The notes below the pieces were generated by a model. That model was given only the letters and a program-made list of their open reading frames with translations. It searched no databases and was not told the origin of the DNA. From NCBI GenBank assembly GCA_013398175.1, contig VZRZ01002226.1, forward strand, positions 131,835 through 195,834: a stretch of 64,000 nucleotides of DNA, in the 5' to 3' direction. The DNA comes from Climacteris rufus. Lineage: Eukaryota; Chordata; Aves; Passeriformes; Climacteridae. A program made the translations under genes and the position numbers. Every line of letters begins with the position of its first letter. Positions within the stretch are counted from its first letter, which is position 1. Of the stretch, positions 50,969 to 63,110 are shown in pieces.

Positions 50969-53900
50969 TTTGCTGCACAGATCTACTTGCATTTGTAGGA
51001 CCAAATAGAGTTGCTATTTGCCAATGTATGCATAACATCAGATGCTCTGAATTGGTTTCCTTTTCTTAATAGGTTTCCTATTCTTAACTGTCCTCCAGAG
51101 TAATCCTTTATTTCTATTGAGAGTAGATACCACAAAGGGAGATAAATCTTAGTAGGCTAAAACAAACCTGAGTTAATATTCCTATTGTTTTTAATTCTTA
51201 AAAATGTACTTCTCTGTTTTAGAAAGTTTTATCTCCTTTTATAGTGATTTTTATTACCAAATTTTCTAATAGTGTTATGTATTAACACATTGTTAAATTA
51301 ATAAAGCTTTTATGTACATATCTATATGTACATATGTTTTATACCTGCAGTACAGCAGACCTGCCAAGCTTATTTTAGAATTTGAAGGTTTTTTAAATTA
51401 ATTTTATCAAGAAATTCATACACATATTTTTCTGGTGAGAATGTGAGGGATATACATTGTAAAAGCAGGGTGGTAGAAGCTCAGTAGTTGAGTCCTAAGA
51501 TATTAATTTTTAGTAGTAAGTTTAAAAAATATATATATTTGCTAGCCTACTATACATTTTTTAATCGGTTTTGCAAGAACACACTACTAAATTTTATTAG
51601 ATAGTTATTTTTTACATTGCCTGCAGGAAATCTTTATGAAATATTACAACAAAAACATGTTTCTTCAAGAGGCAGTAATGTAATAAAATGCATCACTAGT
51701 TTTGATTGCACTGATAGCTCGTAGGAAGAAAAGTCCCTTTAGGGAGATGTGCTTTGTGTTCATAAGGAAGAGGAAAGACTATTTTGCCGTGCATTAAAAC
51801 CATGGGAACCATTAGGTTTGTATAATAAAAATCTTGTAAACACTGATAGTTGTATGGTTAGTTTTCTCAACAGCTGTTTTGCATAAGAATCTGTGGATAC
51901 TTAGGTCATAACACTTTTCAAAAGAGCCATATTGGCTATTTATTAACTCAACCTATATTTTCATTCCCCTAACTTGGATAACCATGAGTAGTGTTCCAAT
52001 TTAAATCAATTGTAATAAAAATTATTTTCAATTTTGTGTAATAAGAAACAATTTTGGAGGGTCCATTGACTTTAGAGCATGTATATTATTTTTGAGTGAG
52101 GATACAAAAACAAAGAGCTCTTCTTAAAGAAGAATAATGTACACAAAAACTTTAAACAAGAAGAAAGAAATTCAGTGTCACCTGAAAGAAGCAGATACAC
52201 ATAATTGCTCAAGACAGTGGGACAGATTAAGTGAAGATGGATACAGGTAGAATAAATTGAGTCACAGTTGTATTTAAAGTGTATTACTGCCCATGTGCAG
52301 TAATTCCTATAAATATATGGACTCCAATTGAGGGGGCAGCATTCAGTGTATCTGGAAATAGTTACTTTATTTGGTTAGAAGGTGAAAGGCATCTTTGTCA
52401 CAGATAACTGTGATGGGTTTAAATGGGTTCAGAGGAATGGGACAATTTTATTGGAGAGAAGACAGAAATGGATGAAAAACTTCAACAGAAATCTAACTCA
52501 GTGGTTTTAGTTAATCCCCTCAAGGGCAAAACTCCACAGTAGGACTGCAAGGACATAGCTGAAGGAATGCTTATATTTTCATATATTTGAACAATTACTG
52601 ACAATTTTTAGGGGTTTTACTTATTTTCTTCCTTTTGCCTATAGAATGAAATTTAAAAGTAAAGCCATTTAAGAAAAAGAAAAATCCTGCCTATTCTTCT
52701 ACAGCAAAGATGGATCAGCATTAATTAAATGGAACACGGGGGACTGAGATTTCTCTGTAGAAAAGAACTGCAATTTTGGTCTGTGCTAACTCCCACTGAC
52801 CAATGAATGTATTTGAGTTCAGTAGTAATAAACATATTTTCTTTTCTAACTTTTCCCATGGTAAATGTTCACACAGATCAGCTTTTTGAAGTCATTCCAC
52901 ATAGACCTTGCTTGGTCCTTGAGCCTTGACTAAGTACAAAGAAACAGTCTCATCTCTCTACTATGTGCAACATTATGCTAACTTTTCTTAAAAAATAAAA
53001 TAAGGAAAAACAGCAACAACAACAACAACAAAAATCCCAAAATACCAACAAACAAAAACAAAGAACAAAGAGAGGTCTTTGTATGATGTTCAGGAAGTTG
53101 TCCAAGAGAAAAGCAGGTTCAATTGTTGACAATGCTGAATGAAGAGCATTTTAAAATTTCTGTCTAAGCTCTAGAAGTTAATCCCACTGGTCTTCTCTGA
53201 CTCTAAAGGTGGTGGTAGCCAAGTCCTGGTGCACCACATTTCATCTCCTATTTTTTTCTTTTTCATCTGCCACCTTAAAAAAAAGTTTTCTCTCCTTGCT
53301 CTTTAAAATTCCATTGAAAAAACCAAAAGGAGAATGAAGCCCCCATACAATGTTTAAAAGAATGGGCAGAATTATAAGGGAGCTGTATCAAAATATGTCA
53401 ACCTTTGCTTACTTAGGTAAACTAAGTTTTTTTTCTTCAGACTCCTAATAAAGAAACAAAAGAAACAAAATCTCTTCAGTGAGGAGGGTGGTAAATTAAC
53501 TTTTGAGCAAAAGGTCTGTGCTTTTAGACTTGGTGTTGAATGACAGCATAGGGAAATTCCTGTTGGGAAAGAAGCTCTCTGGATATTGAACCTTTTCTCC
53601 TAGTTGCTGAGAAAACCTGTGCTTGTTAGTATCTCAGCTATCAATATGACCAATTAATGCCCTTCGCCCACTAGAGCTTTTGAATGCCCCTAGAGGGGAG
53701 TATTCAGTCAAGTTTTACACTCAAAGTAGAGTAATACATGGAATTTCCTTCAGCAGGTGTTCAAAAGCTTTTTCAGGTAATTCAGCGCCCTAGGAGAAAA
53801 CTCAATTTTCACTGGAAACTATGACTGCAGGTGTAAGTTGACTGTTTAACAAACATGAACTCAGATGCACTCGAGTAATGAATTTTGCCTGAAAAATTAA

Positions 53901-56546
53901 CATTAATACCCATTCTTGGGACTTTGATTCTACCATTGCAAGTAAAAATAAATTAAAATATCTTAGATCATTAATTTTAAAATCAAAGTTTTATTACAGC
54001 TCTCTTCCTTTTTCCCCTTTTTTAATTCACCTCCTCATTTTTATAAGTCTTAACTAATTTCCTCTCATTGAAGAATAAATGTTGTTTTTCACATGTCATT
54101 TTAAACCTTAAATTCTAATGCTGCTAAAATGAGACTTCATGAAGCATGCTCCAACTAAAATATTCAGTCTGTTTGCTGGTGTTTCAAGCATTAAATTAAT
54201 ATTCTTTTAGTTCATTCATTAAGTCCCTAACTTGTAATTAAGATTCAGGCCATGCTTCTGATTAGACAGGGAAAAGAAATCAGCCCACAGAGAAAGGCAG
54301 CGTTTCGTTTGAATCCAATCAGGGAGAGTAAACACACTCCAAAAAGGCTTTCTGTGGTATATAGATATAATTATCATGAAGGAAAAGGAAAAACAACTTG
54401 GAACCTTAATGAACGTGAAAGAGGGTGTTTTAGCCTTGAGAACTCCCAGCAGCAATGTTACTCTTCTTAGTGTCAATCCTATTGTCCAAAATTTGGCAAT
54501 AGACAAGAAAGTTTCCTCCTAATTAATCTACTGTGCTTCATTATATTCTAAAATGTCTGAGCTGATTTATTACGTCTCGTAGATCCACACAAATGAAGGG
54601 CAAGAAGGTATTTGGTACTCATACACAAGCAAGCAAAAAGATCGTGGCAGACACATTAGTAATCAAACCAAACCAAACCAATCCCACACTCCGAGGTATT
54701 GTAGGGATGACTATTAAAATGGTAGCCTCTAGCACCCTTGGAGGTAGGATCACAAAATATTTTCAATACACAGAATAGAAAAATGAAAATTTGTATTTGC
54801 TGCAGGGAATGCAATTAAACTAAGTTACTTATGAATAGGCAGAATCCTGTTGTTAGTTAACATAGTTCTCTTAGTTCTTTGAGCTCTACTGAGATCCGAT
54901 GGTTGATGAAGTGTTTTATTAAATCAGATGATTTAAATACTACATAGCTCTAGGGACCTAGTTTTAGACTTCTGGAAATCTTGTTTAGAATATGGTAATG
55001 AAGACTGCTTAGCTGCTGTTAGCTTATGAACTCTTCTTTGTCAATAGATTTTCTCAATAAACAGTGGGGTTGTGTTAGTTTTGACAGAAGAAGGTGATGT
55101 GCAAAACTAAATCTTTGCAGTAGTAATCAAATAGCTAAGTCTTGCTTAACAGACTTTAAAATATTCATTGGCAGTTTGTCTTAGCTAGTGGGTTCACTAG
55201 CTGAAGTAGAAATTTTTATGTATTGTATATTGTAAAACATCTGAATGACATAGATCCTGTGTAATAGTTTGTTTTCCCAGCTATGTTGCCCTTAGAGACT
55301 CACCTCTTCCGCTTTTCCCAAGGAACTCCACGCACATTCTTCTCAAATCCATTCACCACCCTCAGTGGTGCTGAGTATGACTGTAGACATTAAATTGATA
55401 AGAATATTATCCTTTCTGAGAAAAGCACACAATATAGCTAAAATAAAAGCAGTTTATCTCAACAGCATATCTACTTTTAGATCCACATGCCATTCTAGTA
55501 AATTATTACTGCTTAATGCCAAAACAATAGAAGTGTCAATTCCAATGTTTGCAAAAAGCAAAGGTATTCAAATGTACTTAATGTATTTTTTTTCCAGAAC
55601 TTCCCATACATATTCATGAATAATTTTGTTGTGTTTATAAAGCTAAATTTTCAGAAGACTTTAAGGTTAAGAAGTGGATCTGTAAAATCTTTAGCCAACA
55701 CTAAGGCATTTCTTGTTCTGGACCAGTGCCTGTATTAGGAACATTTGGACCAGTAAACAAGCTTTTGTCATTACTAATAAAGGCCACAGAGTTTCTGTTG
55801 AACTCACTGTTGAGGGTCTTATCACTTCTCTAAGGGTTCCACAGTCTGAATTGTCTTAACTTATTCTAACAGTTGTTTAAAGTAGTCACATAACTATTGT
55901 CTAACCAGTTTTAGCTCAAGCAGATTAAAAAAAAATGAAAATCTTGTTGGAGTTGGTGGGAATTTTACAATCAGTATGACTGAAAACCAGTATGGACAGA
56001 AGAAAAGTGGTGAGACTATTTGGTCCAATATGTAGTATAATTTATAACACAGGTAGCATAAAAAATACAACACTAGCATAACATTCCAAACTGCCCTAAT
56101 CAATTACAGTCTCATACTATGGTTACATGGCATGGTCCTGAGTCCTTCCTGTAAGTATCTAAAGGAATTCTGAAAATCAAAGTATGTATATTAATGTGCT
56201 GAAACATATAATATTTTTTCAGGTCTGTACGCAGAGCAAATGTACCACATGGGGGGAATAAACAGTAGTAATAACACTAACTGGAAGTGTTGAATTCACA
56301 ATGTGAGAATGGGAAGAAGAAAATAAAGGAGATGGGAAAACAATACAGAAAACAAATAACTTTATTGATGGGAAAGAAACGAGAGACAGATAATTTTTCA
56401 TCTACAAGAGAACAGATATTATGCAAAATTAACCATTTAAAAGTGGGAGAATAACGATCCCTTTGAAGAGGTTAAACTCAAATAAAGCAGCCGATAAACT
56501 GAGGCTTTTTTGTAATACATAAACCAATAGCCCTTGCCAATTTGAG
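50969..56546. other. Unique AT-rich DNA, no gene seen
   Basis: About 5.6 kb without CR1 or LTR landmarks. An AAC repeat lies at 53014-53031, and paired TATGTACATA palindromes lie near 51312-51337. Reading frames are short and without motifs. Confidence 0.5.
53014..53031 (+). repeat. (AAC)6 microsatellite
   Basis: Six AAC units followed by an A run. The poly-Cys peptide on the other strand is an artefact of it. Confidence 0.9.
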
Positions 56547-57113
56547 TGTGCTGGTTTACCCTAGCATAGTCAATTTTCTTTGTAGTAGCTAGTACAGCTG
56601 TTTTGAATTTGTGCTGTAAACGGTGATAACACAGGGATGTTTTACCTATAGCTGAGCAGGGCTTACACAGAGCCAAGTCTTCTGTGCTTTTTACTCCACC
56701 CCACCAGTGAGCAGGCTGGGCATGCACAAGGAACTGGGAGGTGACACAGCTAGAATGGCTGGTCCCAAATGATATCCAACACTTTCTGTTGTCATGTGCA
56801 GCACATAAAGCTGGAAAGAGGAAGAGTGGGGTTTTTGGAGCAATGTCCTCCTGAAACACCATTCCTCGTGATAGAACTCATCTTTCCTGGGGATGGCTGA
56901 ACACCTGCGTGCCAGTGGGAAATGTCAAGTGAATTCCTGGCTTTATTTTACTTGTGTGCATGACTTTTGCTTTAAAGTCACTATTACATTGTCTTTATCT
57001 CAACCCGTAAGTTTTCTCACTTGTACTCTTCTGCCTCTATCCCCCTCTCACTGCTACAGAGTGAGTGGGAGTCTGTGTGGGGTTTAGTTCCTGGCAGGGG
57101 TTAAACCACAACA
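56547..57113 (+). mobile_element. Solo ERV LTR (family 2), forward orientation
   Basis: It starts TGTGCTGGTTTACCCTAGCA and ends GGTTAAACCACAACA. In order it contains TAGTAGCTAGTAC, GATAACACAGGGATGTTTTA, CCACCCCACCAGTGAGCAGG, a TATA-like CACATAAAGC, GGGGATGGCTGAACACCTGC, and TTGTCTTTATCTCAACCCG near the 3' end. This matches the reverse-oriented copy at 27135. It is nearly full length. The flanks do not show a clear duplication. The 141-codon frame on the other strand (56437-56862) lies inside it and is not a gene. Confidence 0.9.
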
Positions 57114-59212
57114 CTGTGAGAGGAAATACACTTAGAAAAGTTATTTCTATGAGACTAAAATTTTTAATTTGGGGAATCCAATGTTAAAAAACATTGAGGA
57201 TGAAAACAATGTTACTTGAGCAATTATTTAGAATTTAAATTTTCAAATGTATCTGAAGTCTGTGTAACAGCAAGTTCTCTTCAGGCTAGACATACTGTTA
57301 TGGGAACTAAGAAGAAAAAGAACCAACTTTAAGATTGTAAAAATACTCACTAAAAAAAAATGATATTATGGAAGACGGGAACTTGGTATAAATTAAACAG
57401 TAATATTCTTTTGTTTCTATCCTGGAATCATAGACACACCAGAGATCTGGTCTATTTATGAATTTCTATATGTAATCATTATCTGACCATAAAATAAAAC
57501 AGGTTCCTCTGTTCTAGCCTAGTTTCAAATTTTTTGGTATGTCTTTAGAAGTGAAATATTTCTAAAAGCTTGACATTTGTCTGTGAATGCTTAGGTGGCT
57601 TCAGTTTCTATCACTGATAACATTCAACCAATTTCAGAAAAGAAAAGGAAAAATTTAAAGCTGTGTTTGTAACTTCTCTTGAAGAAAGCAATGGAGGTAG
57701 ATAGTATTGGTTTATCAATTAATAAAGTTTTTAAGTCCTTTGTTTTTCTAAAAAGACTACATTTATTAATAATTTCTTCAAGGTTTCCCATTTGTGACTG
57801 ATATCTTACAGAACTAGAACATTTCTCATATGATTCCTTTTTGGAAGCTGCCATGATAAAATCATTCACTGGTCCTTTAGGAACACATGCAATATTTTGA
57901 GAGACAAAGTTACTAACAAATTAGAAAAAAAGTTTACTAATGTGAGGTGATCAAGAGACGAGTCCCAGATTTTGTCAGATTTTTCTAAATGATTACTGGT
58001 AGTGATGCTTCTAGGCAACAGTAGAAGGATATATTGTAGCAATTTAAAATCAAAGAAGGATATAAATAGAAAAGATAAATTATTTAAAAAGAAAAGAAAG
58101 AATGAGAAATTGAAAGTATTTCAAAAGGAGAGGGTGATTTGCAATCTCAGAAATAATTTCTGTCCCAGGACCTGCGGGTGGTGAAGCAAAGGAGCCATGG
58201 CTTGTGATACTTATGAGACCAGAAAATATTCTAGGTAGTACTGCATTGGTTTAATGGGACAAATTAGACAGAGAGTAGCAGAATTCCGGAGACTAAAAAT
58301 GGAAAAGTTCTGCTGTTAATTTCTCAACTTCATTTCCAGCTGAATTCTACCCAAAGTAATATAAAAGCTGCATGATGCCCTATTATGAATTTAAAAATAC
58401 CCCAAACATAAAAGCACAGAATTTTTTTTTCTTAATATAGCATGACAAATTAGAACACAGAAATATTTCAGAACATCTCTCCATATTCTGTGGAAGAGAG
58501 GTGACACTTACATAAGGAGGACAAAAATTGATATCTCTAGGAAATATGGAATCCATGACTTCTCTTTAGATTGACAATGGTCCTTGAATTTTTAATAATG
58601 ATTATTAATTACAATCTTGCCATCACAGATTTCACGTGAACCATTGATATGGGTGGAGTTAAGCAGCATTGTGTTTTAATCCAAGCATCCATGCCCACAA
58701 AAATGATCATTTTAGATTATCTGCATTCATGACAGAGGCATTTGTACTGAAGTAATCAAGATATGTATTTTTAAAACCTTAGTGAAAAAATTATTTTCTT
58801 TCCGGTGAAGGAAATAATTGCATGAAAAATGTCTTAGAGAAGGAACCTGTGAATGTCAGACCTAGAACATGTGTCTACCCAGCTAAGCAGAACATTACTG
58901 AAACAAAGGCCTGGAGCCATCTAGAATCCATTGCCCAGAATAACCAGGAAAAGAAAAACAAGCAAACAAAAAAAGCCCAATAGTGGAATGACTTGAAATG
59001 GAAAAAACGAAAACCGTGAGTCTTTTATATATGAAAGCTTGGTATGTTGTTTCTTTTATTGAAGTTTTCAGCAGCCTCCTATAGACATACTTTGATATAG
59101 TGACACCTTTTAAAGTTTCTTTAACCTTTCCAGCAATCTCCATTTTCACAGTCTTATCCCTTTATCTCAGCTGGACATTCTGAAGTCTTTAATAAGAGAG
59201 TTTTTTTGTTTG
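57114..59212. other. Unique AT-rich DNA
   Basis: No gene, and no retroviral internal motif despite lying between two same-family LTRs. Confidence 0.5.
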
Positions 59213-59238
59213 GTTTAGGGCCATTTTTGGCCCTAAAC
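59213..59238. other. Perfect 11-bp hairpin, 4-nt loop
   Basis: GTTTAGGGCCA, TTTT, TGGCCCTAAAC: the arms are exact reverse complements. It lies 11 bases before the rRNA-like segment at 59250. Confidence 0.8.
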
Positions 59239-59249
59239 ATGTGTTTGAT

Positions 59250-59267
59250 CCGGTTGATCCTGCCAGT
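59250..59267 (+). other. Short match to the 5' end of small-subunit rRNA
   Basis: CCGGTTGATCCTGCCAGT contains GGTTGATCCTGCCAG, the near-universal start of eukaryotic 18S rRNA. The following bases (GCAAATTTAG) do not continue the rRNA, and the preceding CCGG differs from the usual CCTGG. It is not an rRNA gene: either a tiny captured fragment or coincidence. Confidence 0.4.
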
Positions 59268-60508
59268 GCAAATTTAGTATTCCAGAAAGGTAACATGTTG
59301 CAATTATTCACAGAATATATTTAGCAGCTATATTTACAGTTCATACCTTTGGTGGTTAGAACAAGAACAATAATATTAATAAAGAAAAAAATCCAATTTG
59401 TTTTCAGATGTATGATTGTCAAATGTGTTTAAGGTCTTTATATATGCAGACTTCATAAAGTCTGTACCAGCAAGCTTTTGCTCTTTAGTCCTGGTAAACA
59501 AACTAGAAACTGGGAAAAAATGTAGAAGTTGAAAGGCTGACTTCAACAGCAGAGTTAAAGGAAGAATTCGCAGTCCCTGAGCCCCTGTGAGCATTTCAAA
59601 GTGCATCCTCTCCTATTTGGTTCCCTCTTCCAACACTAGGATTGCACAGGTTCTCTGCTATCATGGAGATGCATGAAGCTGTAATTGTGGCAGCTACTGG
59701 CTAAGGAATTTAAATAATTCATAGTGGCAACCCTTAGAAATGCACCATACATGGGACCATGGTTACTCTAAGGGATTATACCACAAAGGGATAGGAGTAT
59801 GAAGGGGTGTAAGGAGAAGTTTAAGACTTTTGGGTGATTATAGAGTTTTGAAAAAAAGCTATTGAGCATCCTGATACTGCTGAAGGTTACATGTCATAGA
59901 ATTAAATTTCACCCAGATAATATCCCTAGCATGATACTTTTTTCTATGTAATTAAAGCCTAAAGTTAAAGAATCATCAATAACTGAACTTACAATATATC
60001 ACCCCTGGTATAGCAGGGCTATATCCTATACTGTACTTTTCATAACCAGCTGTTCAGAGCATTCAATAACCAGCTGTTCAGAACACTCAAATACTCTTTA
60101 TATCTTATCTCACCAGGATGTTCTCTTCATATCCTTATTTCCCTTTAAATCACATTATACATAGTTTTTCATTTAGTGAAACTCATCAACTTAGAAAAAA
60201 ATATATGAGGCTCAGCAAACCGAGATGTTTTAAAATTATGTTTCAAGTGCATAAATCTGAATGTTGTAGCCTCTTCTTCCTTCTCTGCTCTTTCATATGC
60301 AAAAACACAGGTCTGTTCACAAGTACAGTTGAAATGTTAGTGATGAACACCTATGGTGTGCTGCTGGAGAAAAGCCCCGAAATTTATCTTGCTTTTCTAC
60401 TTTGAACTTCCAGCTTTAATAGCCTTGCTTCATGGCACTGTTGAAGGCTAGAACCAAACCAAACCAAATAATAACAACAGCAACAAAAGGAATATTGTTT
60501 TTCTTCCT
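59268..60508. other. Unique DNA
   Basis: No gene. It holds a 24-bp tandem duplication at 60042-60089 and AACC repeats near 60452-60468. Confidence 0.5.
60042..60089 (+). repeat. 24-bp tandem duplication with a CAGCTG E-box in each unit
   Basis: Units 60042-60065 and 60066-60089 both read ATAACCAGCTGTTCAGA... with two differences. Each carries one CAGCTG palindrome. Confidence 0.85.
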
Positions 60509-61038
60509 TGCCTGGTTTCAGCTGCTATTGAGTCAGTTTTCTTCCTAGCAGGTAGTACAGTGTTGCATTTTGGATTTAGGATGAGAACAATGTTTACAAC
60601 CCACTAATGTTTTGGTTGTTGCTGAGCAGTGCTAACACTAAATGACACTTCTCAGTTTCTCATGGTGGCCCGGTAGTCAGTGGGCTTACAGTGCACAAGG
60701 AGTTGGGAAGGGACACGGCTGGGATAGCTGACTCCAATTGATCAAAACAATATTCCATACCATATGGCATGCTCAGCATATAAAGTAAGAGGAAAGTTAA
60801 GCCAGTGGGGAACACTGCTTGGGAACACGCTCAACACTGGTCAATTGGTAATGAAATTTTTTTTTTGATTTGCATAATATGTCTTTCTTGGGTTTTCATT
60901 TCTTCTTCATCGTTGTCATCTTTCTGTTATTAAACAGTTCTTATTTCAACCAATGAGTTTTCTTGCTTCCAGCCTTCAAATTCCCTCCTCCATCCCCCTG
61001 TCTGTGTGGCTTAATTGCCGTCTGAGGTTAAACCATGA
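60509..61038 (+). mobile_element. Solo ERV LTR (family 2), forward orientation, diverged
   Basis: It begins near TGCCTGGTTTCAGCTGCTAT and shares TTGCTGAGCAGTGCTAACAC, GGACACGGCTGGGATAGCTG, ATTCCATACCATATGGCATG and the TATA region CAGCATATAAAG with its family. A polyA signal ATTAAA lies near 60930. It ends around GGTTAAACCATGA. It is more diverged than the copy at 56547. No flanking duplication was seen, so the ends are approximate. Confidence 0.85.
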
Positions 61039-62379
61039 CTTACTTTCCCTTAATCTTCTTTTCCCTTCTAAATCTTGGGTAAATTTAGTTGTTATTTTCA
61101 CCTGTGGAAAACTTTGTTTCCAATAACTAATTTGTTTATAGGCTTTATATTTAAATTATTTCTCCATAATTTTTGTTTCTCACTCTTGGTCATACATTTG
61201 TAGATTAGAGACCAAAAGAGAAAAAAATAAACACTTTTTGGGTGCAAAGCAGATATATAATATGTCATGTTACACCATCACAGCATCAAACAGCCATTGC
61301 ATAAAGGGACTTAAAAGAGGGCATGTTAGATTTCAAAGAATATGTAAATATATCAGAAAAAAAAGAAACTGGAAGAACTGAGTGTGGATAAAACCCAACT
61401 GACAGCCTATGTTATAAGAAAAACTATTAAGTGAGATTAGTGTGAGAATTTCAATTTATTATTACTGTTTCAAAGTTTTTAGTCTCGGATTTCATCCTTT
61501 TCAGATACAACTGAGTTATAAATACCTTAATGACCATGTTTTCCTTAATGAGCAATAGGGATCATTTGATTGATCATTCTTTTACTGAACAAGATGTAAT
61601 GCATCCGTAATAGGTAAAAAATGTGTTGCAGTGTGTTGGAACCCTGAATTCTGAGAATTTCACTCTTCAGCTCTAACAAGTTATGATCCTCAGAGAGACA
61701 CTTCATTTGACCTTAGACCTTGGAATAGGCTACCAAGACTGTGTGATAACTCTGAAATTACTGCTGTATAATTAAGGTTATGTCACTGGGTGAAATAGAT
61801 AGAAATGTTGAAATTTAGGTTTACGAAATGTAATAATACTAGTGTCCAAGATGGAAGGTTTTAAGTGTACTTCTTTTCTTCCTCCTTATTCCTCCTTCTT
61901 GCCTAAAACTTGTGTTTCCTACTATTGGCTCCAAAAATCCTCAACGCAGGTTATGAACAACTGGTTATTGGATTATAATTAAAAATAATTTACCTGGCAT
62001 TAGTTAATTGGACAACTTGGAGTATAAATAACCTTGAGAGACTGACTTAGATGTCATTTGCACCTTGTTAACGACAAAGTGCTCTCTGTGCAGCTGTGTT
62101 ATAGATAAGTTTTAATAAACAACTAAGAAAGAAGAACTTTGAAGTTTTCCTGCATTTTTATCTCAAATGTCTATTAAAAGAAATCACGGAACAGAAGAGC
62201 AAATATATCACAAAGAGGTCAAAAGCCTTGGCCAGAAACATGATAGCAGTGCACATTTATATTCCATGGGTTAAAAGGAAAAGAGAGTTCCTATGTTGAA
62301 ATAACACAAGACTCAAATGTTAACAATGGTCTGTAATGCCATAATTTTATAAAGACGTTACTGCAGTACAAACTTTGTT
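61039..62379. other. Unique AT-rich DNA
   Basis: No gene or recognised repeat. Confidence 0.5.
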
Positions 62380-62620
62380 TATAGGATCTACTTTTATGTC
62401 AGCTACAAACTTGCTGAGAGTGCACTTAGTGCTGTCATCCAGGTCACAAATGAAGATTCTAAACAATACTGGCCCTTGTATCCTTAGAGTACAGCAGTAG
62501 TTACTGGCCTCCAGCTGAACCTTGTGCTGCTGATTGCAGCATTTTGAGTTCAACAGCTCTTCAATTTCCCTTACTCATACTTTATCTACTTTTTTTATAA
62601 AGACATTATGACAGACAGCC
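62380..62620 (-). mobile_element. CR1 LINE ORF2 fragment, reverse orientation
   Basis: The + strand reads CAAACTTGCTGAGAGTGCAC, CATCCAGGTCACAAATGAAG, ACAATACTGGCCCTTG, CCAGCTGAACCTTGTGCTGC, then CTTACTCATACTTTATCTAC and AAGACATTATGACAGACAGC, the reverse of a CR1 reverse-transcriptase region. The minus frame (62347-62553) holds GPVLFRIFICDLDD and CTLSKFVADIKV. The catalytic FADD box reads FVAD, so it is dead. Both ends are truncated. Confidence 0.85.
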
Positions 62621-63110
62621 CCAGATGTGTGTTTTCCCTTAGGAACTCACTCTGGGTGGAGGCCTCTGATGGGTTAGGAGTTGTCTCTTCAGGGTTGATG
62701 CTGGGGACCATGCACTGTGGCATGTCCAGCCTGTGGTAAATACCCTTGGCTGAGCTTCTGGCCCACTTCTGTGCTGACTGTGTGTGTTGGCTGCCTCTGA
62801 TAGCTGCACCCAGAGCATGACAGAAATATATCACTGCCAGTGTAGTGGGTTACTGCAATAGCAGGACACTTGGTTAGATGTCCTTCCCAGAGGTCCTTCA
62901 CATCAGATCACACCCCTGCTGCAGAGGAGATGCTATTCCATTACTTGGCTCATATGGGTAGAATATTCCTTCCCACGCTAATTCTGAAGACAAGATGAAC
63001 CTGAATACAACAAGCTTTCATAGGACAAGTGTGGGAGGTCCTCCCAGGGATGTTGCCTCGGCTGAGAGCGACCAAGGAGCCAGATGATAAACTACAGACA
63101 AGAGTCCTAT
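62621..63110. other. GC-richer fragment, possibly ERV-derived, unassigned
   Basis: Frames are open on the minus strand over 62595-62901, without known motifs. At 63037-63062 the + strand shares about 23 consecutive bases with the minus strand near 34770 and encodes the same peptide GGPPRDVA, followed by a stop 10 codons later. This hints at a remnant of the same ERV type. I see no LTR beside it. Confidence 0.4.

Noticed and set aside
56437..56862. 141-codon minus frame
   Set aside because: It overlaps the family 2 LTR on the opposite strand and has no motif.
59250..59267. 18S rRNA gene or pseudogene
   Set aside because: Only 16-18 bases match; the rRNA sequence does not continue on either side.
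56547..61038. Complete provirus between the two forward LTRs
   Set aside because: No gag, protease, polymerase or primer-binding motif lies between them, and the LTRs are clearly diverged.
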